Source: a virus
Virus record (IMG/VR): IMGVR_UViG_3300043446_000548
Location: 1-24,613 of that record
DNA length: 24,613 nucleotides
Direction: 5' to 3' (one strand)
Shown piece by piece: positions 14,772-24,613 of the stretch. Each line of letters opens with the position of its first letter. Position 1 is the stretch's first letter. A program made the translations under genes and the position numbers. The notes beneath the pieces are model-generated. The model saw only the letters and a list, made by a program, of their open reading frames with translations, was not told the origin of the DNA and ran no database searches.

Positions 14772-14885
14772 TTGTGGTTCTCCTTTTATGAGTTATTTGT
14801 TTTTTGAGGTGGTGGCTACATGCTTGCGGCGCTTATTAGGGTGCAAGTGTTTGCTCCGACTTCATCCTATAGTTAAATAGGAAAT
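14772..14885 (-). promoter_or_regulatory. Untranslated leader before the capsid gene
   Basis: This 114-nt non-coding stretch separates protease and capsid genes in an operon with almost no other gaps. It ends with AAAAGGAG before the capsid ATG. A weak stem (CTTGC/GCAAG with a 15-nt loop, about 14823-14847) and a possible nine-codon ORF are present. I see no convincing -35/-10 pair. A promoter or a leader that raises capsid expression is an inference from position. Confidence 0.4.
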
Positions 14886-15947
14886 TTATAATGTATTTCT
14901 CTTAGCCTGTGCAAGGCGTAGAGAATATTTTCTTCCTGTTGGAAGTAGATATGTTGAAGGAATTTCTCCAAGAACTACAGAACCTTCTCCAGGAATATCT
15001 GAAATTACTGTTGTAATTCCATCTTGTTCCATTACTGGAGAGTTTACTGGAACTACATCTACAGGCTCTAATTCAATTTCAGCCTCTTCAGTTTCTATCA
15101 TTGGTTCTAATGTTTTTAGACCAAGCATTACTTCAAGTAAATCTTTTCCTTCTTCTAAACTATCGCATGATTCTGATAATTTATCTAAAATTGCTGATAG
15201 GGCAACAGTTGTTTCAGGAGATAGTTCTCTACCTTCCTTTAGTGCTAATGCTGCTCTCTTTATGGCTTCCCTCGCCTCTACAGAGGTTGCTGGATATGCT
15301 GGATAGGTCACGATAGACACATCTCCATCAGCCAAAGATACTTCAGTTAACATTCTTTCTGTGCGGTCCTTATTCCAGTTTTGACGAATTACTCTAAATG
15401 CGAATGACATTTGATCAACATCACCACGAGCAACGAGAGTATGTAAATCTCTTGCTTCTTGTGTGTCTGCTAAAACTGCATCAAATCTTAATCCAGTTCC
15501 ATCTTCCATTAATGTCATAGTACCATTTTTTGTTCTTGCTAAAGGTAATCCTTCATGATTAATCAATAGACGAACATCTGGTGTCTCGCTAAGTGTCTTT
15601 GTAAAGGCACCTGGTGCAATTCTTTCAATGAATGGCAAAGGAAGGCTTGGCTCATTGAACACTGCAGCATAGCCTGACATACGCATGGTTCCATCCTCTG
15701 CCTGTCTTGCCTCTATATTCTGGACAGTAAAGGTCCTTCTCTCTGTCTTTTTCATTTTACTCCTTGCATTGTTGTTAATTTCTCCGCCTGGCTCCATATC
15801 TTCTGCAATTGATACTGCAACCATTTGGTCTATTGCATCTTGTTTATTATCATGACAACCAATAGTAGTATATGAACCATCAGTTTCTTGCTTTACCGCC
15901 GCCCATCCTGAGCAATCAGATTGTTTATCAGAAATAAAGTAAGGCAT
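14886..15947 (-). CDS. HK97-type prohead protease with extra N-terminal domain
   Basis: This 353-aa protein processes the capsid delta domain during maturation. The protease core (about 65-230) has FTVQNIEARQ, GYAAVFNEPS, LLINHEG (His131) and DQMSFAFRV (Ser181), and a YPAYP motif after the core strands, all typical of the U35 family. Residues 1-56 form a separate small domain (CSGWAAVKQETDG, CHDNKQDAIDQMVAVSIAED, EPGGE) known to me from phage maturation and capsid-morphogenesis proteins but absent from HK97 gp4. The C-terminal 120 residues are acidic and probably act as a scaffold-like tail. The start overlaps the portal stop (TAATG). A second strong start exists at Met65. Confidence 0.88.
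   Translation of the reverse strand: MPYFISDKQSDCSGWAAVKQETDGSYTTIGCHDNKQDAIDQMVAVSIAEDMEPGGEINNNARSKMKKTERRTFTVQNIEARQAEDGTMRMSGYAAVFNEPSLPLPFIERIAPGAFTKTLSETPDVRLLINHEGLPLARTKNGTMTLMEDGTGLRFDAVLADTQEARDLHTLVARGDVDQMSFAFRVIRQNWNKDRTERMLTEVSLADGDVSIVTYPAYPATSVEAREAIKRAALALKEGRELSPETTVALSAILDKLSESCDSLEEGKDLLEVMLGLKTLEPMIETEEAEIELEPVDVVPVNSPVMEQDGITTVISDIPGEGSVVLGEIPSTYLLPTGRKYSLRLAQAKRNTL
15753..15765 (-). promoter_or_regulatory. Internal ribosome binding site and ATG in the protease gene
   Basis: AAGGAG (15765-15760) lies four bases before ATG 15755-15753, in frame with the protease. The same SD-spacer length is used by the 33-aa and 50-aa ORFs of this operon. Initiation here would make a 289-aa protease lacking the N-terminal 64-residue domain. 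Confidence 0.55.
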
Positions 15948-17344
15948 TATTTAACCTCATCTCCATATACTGCTTGTGGATCTGTAGGATCAATTAGGGC
16001 TACTTGCTGCAACTGAGCAGAAGGTAATCCTGTGTGTCCAAGATCAAATTCCATCATCTTTGCAACATCTTGTGGGTCATAGCCAACCTGAACAAGAGCA
16101 GCAACGATTTCAGCCTTTAACTTATCTCCAACAAGTGGTGCTTGTTCAGCATCAATATTTTGTAGAGGAAGTCTATACTGATCTCCTGCTTCACCAAGTG
16201 GTGATAGATCTTCAAATGAACGAACATCATTTAAAGATAGGAAGCCTTCTCTTAGACCCTTTGTGTATGCATCAAAGCGTTCTAATGTAGTACCACGCAA
16301 TAATGCATCTAAATTAAACTTAATAAATCCATCTGATTCAGGAAGAAGAGGGCTTAGAGCCTGTTCAATTCTTTCCAATAGTGGACGAAGTGAGTGTTGT
16401 ACGAATGATAGGTTCTGTGCTTCAACAGATGCATATGACATAGCACCTGATGCAGGATGACCTAACAAACTTAGAGGAACTCTAAATATTCTTGCAATAT
16501 CCTCAACATTAAACTTTCTTGCTTCAATTAATTGAGCATCTTGAGCATTTAGTGATAATGGCTTAAATGCAGCACCACCAGAAAGAATTCCAACTGATCC
16601 TGATTGATATGGACCACCATGATTTTCTTTCCAGCCTGTAGCAATATCTGTTGCTTGTTCTTGTGTTAATTCGCCTGGTACTTCAATAACTCCACCAGGA
16701 TTTGAAGCATTACCAAAATATGAAGAAGCATATGTATCAGAAGCCATAGCAATTCCTACAGCCATTCTACAAGCACCAATAGGGCTAAGGCCATAATGAG
16801 ATCCTGGGAACTTCATCATAGGAATATGAACAATATCTTTATTTGTCAAAATACGACTAAAGTTATTAAATTCATCTCTAATCTTATAGACTAAAGGTTC
16901 TCCTGGGAATGGTCTTTCTATCTTAACATCATTAGGATTAAGTACATATAATTCATATACCTCGCCCATTTCGTCTCTTGTTGTTAAAATATATGCATTT
17001 CCATGTAGGTGTAGAGATGTAATAATTTGTTCAATAAATTCTAATCTTGTTGATTCTGCATTAGGCTTATTTACCCATTCTGGAGTATTTCCATATACCG
17101 CCGCATAAGAAATACGATTTCTACCTCTACGAACATATGCTCCCATGGGAAGAGATGAAACTGTATCTCCAAGTAATCTTACACATGAATATACTGTTGA
17201 AACACGAATAGCAGATTCTGAATCTACATAAACACCAGCATTTGCAACGCCATACAATGGGCGTGGTGGAATTAGAGGCTCAATGTATTGGTTATTACCA
17301 ACTCTTTGTTCTCCAGATGTTTTTAATCTTTTAGATAGACTCAT
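15947..17344 (-). CDS. Portal protein, HK97 family
   Basis: This 465-aa protein forms the dodecameric DNA entry channel at one capsid vertex. Recognisable stretches are ASSYFGNASNPGGVIE and AQDAQLIEARKFNVEDIARI with FRVPLSLLG, plus LHLHGNAYILTTRDEMGEV near residue 115 and DTVSSLPMGAYVR near 60, all typical of HK97-type portals. The length matches the family. The start is supported by AAGGAG about ten bases upstream. The gene follows the long fibre gene and overlaps the protease gene by one base. Confidence 0.93.
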   Translation of the reverse strand: MSLSKRLKTSGEQRVGNNQYIEPLIPPRPLYGVANAGVYVDSESAIRVSTVYSCVRLLGDTVSSLPMGAYVRRGRNRISYAAVYGNTPEWVNKPNAESTRLEFIEQIITSLHLHGNAYILTTRDEMGEVYELYVLNPNDVKIERPFPGEPLVYKIRDEFNNFSRILTNKDIVHIPMMKFPGSHYGLSPIGACRMAVGIAMASDTYASSYFGNASNPGGVIEVPGELTQEQATDIATGWKENHGGPYQSGSVGILSGGAAFKPLSLNAQDAQLIEARKFNVEDIARIFRVPLSLLGHPASGAMSYASVEAQNLSFVQHSLRPLLERIEQALSPLLPESDGFIKFNLDALLRGTTLERFDAYTKGLREGFLSLNDVRSFEDLSPLGEAGDQYRLPLQNIDAEQAPLVGDKLKAEIVAALVQVGYDPQDVAKMMEFDLGHTGLPSAQLQQVALIDPTDPQAVYGDEVK

Positions 17345-17358
17345 TTAACCTATTCTCC

Positions 17359-21202
<3,844 letters not shown>

Positions 21203-21210
<8 letters not shown>

Positions 21211-21559
21211 TCGCTGTCACATTCTCCCTTACTGTCAATTGGCCTTGTATTAAACGAGTGATCTCAGCACCAGATGTTAGTTCAAGATCATAAAGATAAA
21301 TTCCTGGAGTAATTAATTGTGTCTGTGTAGCACTTGCAGTTATTGCAATTTGTCCTGTAGGACCTGTAATAACAATTTCACCAGTTGTTGTAGAAAGAGT
21401 CAGGGCAGCAGAAGAGTCATACTTGCTTCGTAATTGCATACGAGCAGTATAGCCAGTTAGGTTAACAGGAACATTATTATAATCATAATATACTATGTTC
21501 AATGTCCAAGTTGCTCCTTGGTCTATAACGCCATTATATATACCTGCTGTACCTGGCAT
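21203..21559 (-). CDS. Baseplate-upper-like beta domain protein (118 aa)
   Basis: The protein has [50 protein letters not shown] and [20 protein letters not shown], a pattern of an immunoglobulin-like beta domain common in phage structural proteins (BppU N-terminal type). Such domains often link a fibre to the particle. Its stop region overlaps the first bases of the collagen-like fibre gene by 8 nt, so the two are probably co-translated and may bind each other. The ribosome binding site AGAAGGAG lies in the end of the upstream 50-aa gene. Confidence 0.7.
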
Positions 21560-21560
21560 G

Positions 21561-21713
21561 TTACTCCTTCTCCACTAACCAGACTAAGAATATTCCCAGT
21601 CCAATAAATGCTGCTGCTGTGTTAACTAAATAAATTCCATAAGTAGCAAGACCTGCACCAGCAGTTTCTACAACTACTGACCAATCTATCTTTGGTATCT
21701 TAGGCTTTTTCAT
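21561..21713 (-). CDS. Small membrane protein (50 aa)
   Basis: This ORF starts at ATG 21711-21713, four bases after AAGGAG, and ends in TAA one base before the next ATG. The product begins MKKPKIPKIDW, a basic N-terminus, then has two hydrophobic segments (VVVETAGAGLATYGIYLV and AAAFIGLGIFLVWLV, about 13-30 and 33-47), ending EKE. It looks like a one- or two-pass membrane protein. Small hydrophobic proteins beside terminase genes occur in other phages; a holin-like or membrane-docking role is possible but unproven. Confidence 0.72.
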   Translation of the reverse strand: MKKPKIPKIDWSVVVETAGAGLATYGIYLVNTAAAFIGLGIFLVWLVEKE

Positions 21714-21721
21714 TTTGCTCC

Positions 21722-23224
21722 TTATATTTTATAGAATTTTGCTACAACAGGCTTTGGCTTTGGAGCCATTGCTCTGTCATAACTAAATATTGCTGCTACA
21801 GCAGCGTCAATTTTACGCTTTGCATTTGCTTTAGCAATCATAAGTCCTCTTGAAGAAGTCTTTGTAACAGCATTGCTTACATGTTTATTTAATCTTGGGT
21901 CCCCATCATGTGTGAATGATCCATTAACTACCGCTTCATAGAAGCGTTGAGTTGCTGGAACCATACGCTCTGCTGAGTTTGGATAAGAAATAACTGGAAG
22001 TCCTTGTTCTTCAAGAACCATAAAAGTTCTTTGCCAACGAGCAGGATCAAATACGACCTCTGCTACCTGAACTCCTTTATTCCTACACCATTCAACAATA
22101 GTTGCTTCCACTTCTGCAACATTTACATGCCAATCAGGTGGAGCATCTACTTCTGGTAATTCCCACATTCCAATTACCTTGAGATGTGGCTTTTCGTTTC
22201 CTAAGAACCATCCTACTATAGCAGTTGAGTCATTAGAAAACGCACCATCAAAGCCTATTATACATGATTCGCCAGGAATAATGTCTCTGTTTTTTAATTC
22301 TAAAGAGTCCCACATATCTGACTTTATCCATGCTTCTCCAACAGAAGTCCATAGATTTAAACGCTTTGTTTTAAATTCATTTTCAGGTGTTAATAAGGCT
22401 GCTGACTGCATATCTTCCATAGAGAGAATATCTCCCATAGAAGGATTTGCTATAGCCCAATTATCTTCATCCTTATAATTGAGTTTTTCATCACCTTGAT
22501 ACCAGGCAAAAAAGAAAGAAGGATCTTCAACTTCGCCTTTTGCTATCTGAACTCCACGATTATACATAGAATAACAGACAGAATCTTTTCCATTTGAGTC
22601 ATATTTAGTACCTGCTGTAGTAATTGCTACAAGCATTGGCTCTTCACGAGCACCCATAGATAGAGATAAAACATCATATAACTCTCTATTAGGCTGTGCA
22701 TGTAATTCGTCTATGACGATAAATGTGCTATTTAAACCTTCTTTAGTATATGCATCTGATGATAATGCTCTATATACAGAACCAGTTAATGGGTTATAAA
22801 TTGTATTTTGATAAACTTCTAATATATTCTTTAACTCTGGTTCTAATTCAATCATCTTCTTTACTGTCTTAAAGATGATTCTGGCTTGTTCTTTGTCTGC
22901 CGCCGCAGAGTAGATCTGTCCACCATTTACACCCAAAACTATTTGCTCCAGTACGAGTGAAGCAATTAGTGCTGATTTGCCATTCTTGCGTGGTACTCCA
23001 ATTAGAGCACGACGATGTTTTAGAAGGCCATCTTCTCTTTCAGCATATAGATGAAGAAGTAAATCTTTTTGCCAGGGACGCAGAATAAATTTGTCACCAG
23101 TCTTACCAGCAACAGAGTCTTCAGTCAAACGACAAAGAGTTTCAATAAAGTCTATGACTTCATATCCACGAGTGTTTTCTAACTCAGTCTCAGTTACTGG
23201 AGATAAATATGTTGGTGGCCACAT
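21722..23224 (-). CDS. terL: Terminase large subunit
   Basis: This 500-aa packaging motor has both domains. The ATPase domain shows Walker A GVPRKNGKS (76-84), Walker B FIVIDELH (168-175, catalytic Glu173) and coupling motif ITTAGT (201-206). The nuclease domain has acidic metal ligands at GFDGA (Asp326), VVFDPARW (Asp393) and KRKIDAAVA (Asp473). The length is that of HK97-type (Terminase_1) proteins. It follows the S1-like gene with a one-base gap and lacks a good SD of its own, so translation may depend on the S1-like gene. Confidence 0.96.
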   Translation of the reverse strand: MWPPTYLSPVTETELENTRGYEVIDFIETLCRLTEDSVAGKTGDKFILRPWQKDLLLHLYAEREDGLLKHRRALIGVPRKNGKSALIASLVLEQIVLGVNGGQIYSAAADKEQARIIFKTVKKMIELEPELKNILEVYQNTIYNPLTGSVYRALSSDAYTKEGLNSTFIVIDELHAQPNRELYDVLSLSMGAREEPMLVAITTAGTKYDSNGKDSVCYSMYNRGVQIAKGEVEDPSFFFAWYQGDEKLNYKDEDNWAIANPSMGDILSMEDMQSAALLTPENEFKTKRLNLWTSVGEAWIKSDMWDSLELKNRDIIPGESCIIGFDGAFSNDSTAIVGWFLGNEKPHLKVIGMWELPEVDAPPDWHVNVAEVEATIVEWCRNKGVQVAEVVFDPARWQRTFMVLEEQGLPVISYPNSAERMVPATQRFYEAVVNGSFTHDGDPRLNKHVSNAVTKTSSRGLMIAKANAKRKIDAAVAAIFSYDRAMAPKPKPVVAKFYKI

Positions 23225-23225
23225 C

Positions 23226-24017
23226 TTACGCCCAATTAACTGCTAAGGACAACCTACTCTTCTCAAAATCTATATCTACTATTTCTACTTCAATTTCTTG
23301 GCCAACAGTAAACATCTCAGGAGAAAAGTTCTCTACCTTAGACTTGTGGATTAATCCAGATAATAAGCCTATATTCACAAATACACCATAATCAGCAACA
23401 CCAGAAATTGTTCCTCTGTGTATTTGACCTATAGTCAATTTAGCAAATTCAATATTTTTATCTTCTTTAATTGCTTGTTCCAAAAGTGCACGACGAGATA
23501 GAACAATATTCTTTTTCTCTCTGTCAAATTGTGTAATTATGGCATCAATCTCTTGACCAATATATGGAGTCATATCTTCAACTCTGCCAATTTCAATTAG
23601 TGAACCAGGCAAAAATGCTCTTGTGCCAATATCCACAATTAGACCACCTTTAACTTCTTTAGTGACTATGCCTCTAATTGGTTGTGATATTTCAAAGTAG
23701 TTTTGAAGTTCATTCCAGAAAGCCTGCATTTGTCCTTCTTTCAACGATAGGATAAATTGGCCTTCTTCGTTCTCACCACTCAAAATGACTGCATCTACGA
23801 CTTCGCCAATAGAGACTAACTCGTGCAACTGTGCATCCTTTGAGCCAAATATTTCCGATTTCGGAATAAAAGCCTCAGTCTTATATGCAATATCCACGAG
23901 TATTCCATCTCGTCCTATTTGCACAATAGTGCCTGTTACAGTATCACCTTTTTTATAGGTTTTTAAGGAATCATCAATTGCTTGTAGAAATTCCTGTGTC
24001 GTCATTTGTTGGTTCAT
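23226..24017 (-). CDS. Phage-encoded ribosomal protein S1-like protein, three S1 domains
   Basis: This 263-aa protein (from MNQQMTTQEF) contains three consecutive OB-fold S1 domains. Domain 1 (about 23-93) has GDTVTGTIVQIGRDGILVDI and AFIPKSEI. Domain 2 (about 111-176) has GGLIVDIGTRAFLPGSL and NIVLSRRALLE, diagnostic of S1 domain 2 in bacterial bS1. Domain 3 (about 197-260) has ISGVADYGVFVNIGLLSGLI and SRLSLAV. It thus resembles bS1 domains 1-3; bacterial bS1 has four to six. In bS1, domains 1-2 dock on the 30S subunit via S2 and domain 3 begins the mRNA-binding part. In-frame starts at 24035 and 24005 are also possible; 24017 leaves a 44-nt overlap with the small terminase gene and has GGGGA upstream. 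It lies between the two terminase genes. Confidence 0.9.
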   Translation of the reverse strand: MNQQMTTQEFLQAIDDSLKTYKKGDTVTGTIVQIGRDGILVDIAYKTEAFIPKSEIFGSKDAQLHELVSIGEVVDAVILSGENEEGQFILSLKEGQMQAFWNELQNYFEISQPIRGIVTKEVKGGLIVDIGTRAFLPGSLIEIGRVEDMTPYIGQEIDAIITQFDREKKNIVLSRRALLEQAIKEDKNIEFAKLTIGQIHRGTISGVADYGVFVNIGLLSGLIHKSKVENFSPEMFTVGQEIEVEIVDIDFEKSRLSLAVNWA

Positions 24018-24525
24018 TAGTTGTAGGTTCCCCATTTTCTATAATTACCACTTCTGGCTCCATAGCCTTCTTGCGGTTTTCTCGTCTTTCTAAAAGTTTA
24101 TCAATTGAAGTTGCTGCTCTTACCTCTGCCACACCAAGACGAGATCTTGATATTGGATCAAAGCCAAGAGAAGTCAATGCATCAGTGTAAGCCTTGTTAA
24201 TTGCAACATAAGCCTTGGCATCAGCAGGTTCTGTTGTAGCCATATATCTAATTCTTGCTGCTTCTGTGGCATCAGCCAGACGAGATGCATTCTCAATTGT
24301 ATCAATATCGCTAACTGGACTAAGCCAAGTAACAGCAATTCCCCAAGCCCTATCCCAAAGTTTTTTTCCAGCCTCCCCCAAATTTTCAGGAGCAGGTGGA
24401 ATTTCTTTTGCCATGGGCAAATGCGTAATATTATTTAAATCTGGCAAATCTCTATGCCCTAAATTTCCCATAAGTCTTTTCAATTCGTTAGGTTTTGGCG
24501 GTCTGCCTGCAGTTGGTTGGCCCAT
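23974..24525 (-). CDS. terS: Terminase small subunit, P27-like
   Basis: This 183-aa protein starts GQPTAGRPPKPNELKRLMGN and continues GHRDLPD, the typical opening of P27-family small terminases, which bind phage DNA at packaging initiation. LGEAGKKLWDRAW follows, then helical segments to VRAATSIDKLLERRENRKK. The C-terminus is a disordered Thr/Asn/Glu-rich tail (NEPTNDDTGISTSN) that overlaps the S1-like gene. AAGGAAAA is about 14 bases before the ATG, a weak ribosome binding site. Confidence 0.85.
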   Translation of the reverse strand: MGQPTAGRPPKPNELKRLMGNLGHRDLPDLNNITHLPMAKEIPPAPENLGEAGKKLWDRAWGIAVTWLSPVSDIDTIENASRLADATEAARIRYMATTEPADAKAYVAINKAYTDALTSLGFDPISRSRLGVAEVRAATSIDKLLERRENRKKAMEPEVVIIENGEPTTNEPTNDDTGISTSN

Positions 24526-24562
24526 TTTTTATTTTGTTTTCCTTTTTGTCCATTTCGCACTA

Positions 24563-24568
24563 ATTATA
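24563..24568 (-). promoter_or_regulatory. Candidate -10 element upstream of terminase genes
   Basis: TATAAT lies 38 bases before the small terminase ATG on the minus strand, in an AT-rich region. The best -35 at 17-nt spacing (TTATAA) is weak. The region is the only gap at the head of this operon, which is why a promoter is proposed, but AT-rich DNA produces such hexamers by chance. Confidence 0.35.
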
Positions 24569-24613
24569 CATTTTATCATAAATCTTATAATATTGCGAGA
24601 ATATACAGAACAG

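Noticed and set aside
14865-14880. ACTATAGG on the minus strand, resembling the end of a T7-type promoter
   Set aside because: Only the last eight bases fit, there is no second copy in the window and no phage RNA polymerase gene is seen.
24474-24557. 21-codon ORF overlapping the start of the small terminase gene
   Set aside because: No ribosome binding site, and its sequence is mostly the terminase start read in another frame.

Overview
The window is part of an AT-rich tailed dsDNA phage genome (or prophage/metagenomic phage contig). Every credible gene lies on the minus strand, so the biological order runs from the right edge (base 24613) to the left edge (base 1). Genes are packed with 1-8 nt gaps or overlaps (TAATG, ATGA), and most carry AAGGAG-type ribosome binding sites. 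The absence of a sheath gene and the presence of a 979-aa tape measure protein indicate a siphovirus-like tail. The HK97-type head genes, P27-like small terminase, tail assembly chaperone pair and minor tail protein resemble actinobacteriophage modules. An AT-rich actinobacterial (for example freshwater) host is therefore plausible, but this is inference. I see no integrase, tRNA, CRISPR array or insertion sequence.

Packaging and head, 24525 to 12595: small terminase; a three-domain homologue of ribosomal protein S1 placed between the two terminase genes; large terminase; a 50-aa membrane protein; a 118-aa baseplate-upper-like protein; a 1283-aa collagen-like/YadA-like fibre; portal; prohead protease with an extra N-terminal domain and an internal start; major capsid protein; a hairpin cluster; a 33-aa Lys-rich ORF; head-tail connector.

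Tail, 12595 to 5140: tail-terminator-like protein, an 83-aa protein, two tandem paralogous tail tube proteins, a tail assembly chaperone with a textbook -1 frameshift signal (CCCAAAT heptamer, 6-nt spacer, 11-bp stem) that joins it to an out-of-frame 51-aa C-terminal extension, an HK97 gp10-like protein, tape measure, minor tail protein and a distal tail/fibre protein.

Accessory cassette, 5118 to 1: a Pro-rich repeat protein with a Cys-rich end, an unknown acidic protein, a small Cys-rich zinc-binding-like protein, a 2-oxoglutarate/Fe(II) oxygenase, an O-fucosyltransferase-superfamily glycosyltransferase, a possible 25-aa basic peptide, an SGNH hydrolase, and a NodU/TobZ-type carbamoyltransferase cut by the left edge. 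These look like modification enzymes for a glycan or glycoprotein. The Thr- and Pro-rich collagen fibre and the Pro-rich repeat protein of the same phage are candidate substrates.

The strongest items for follow-up are the S1 homologue inside the terminase operon, the complete frameshift element, and the possible link between the fibre and the modification enzymes.
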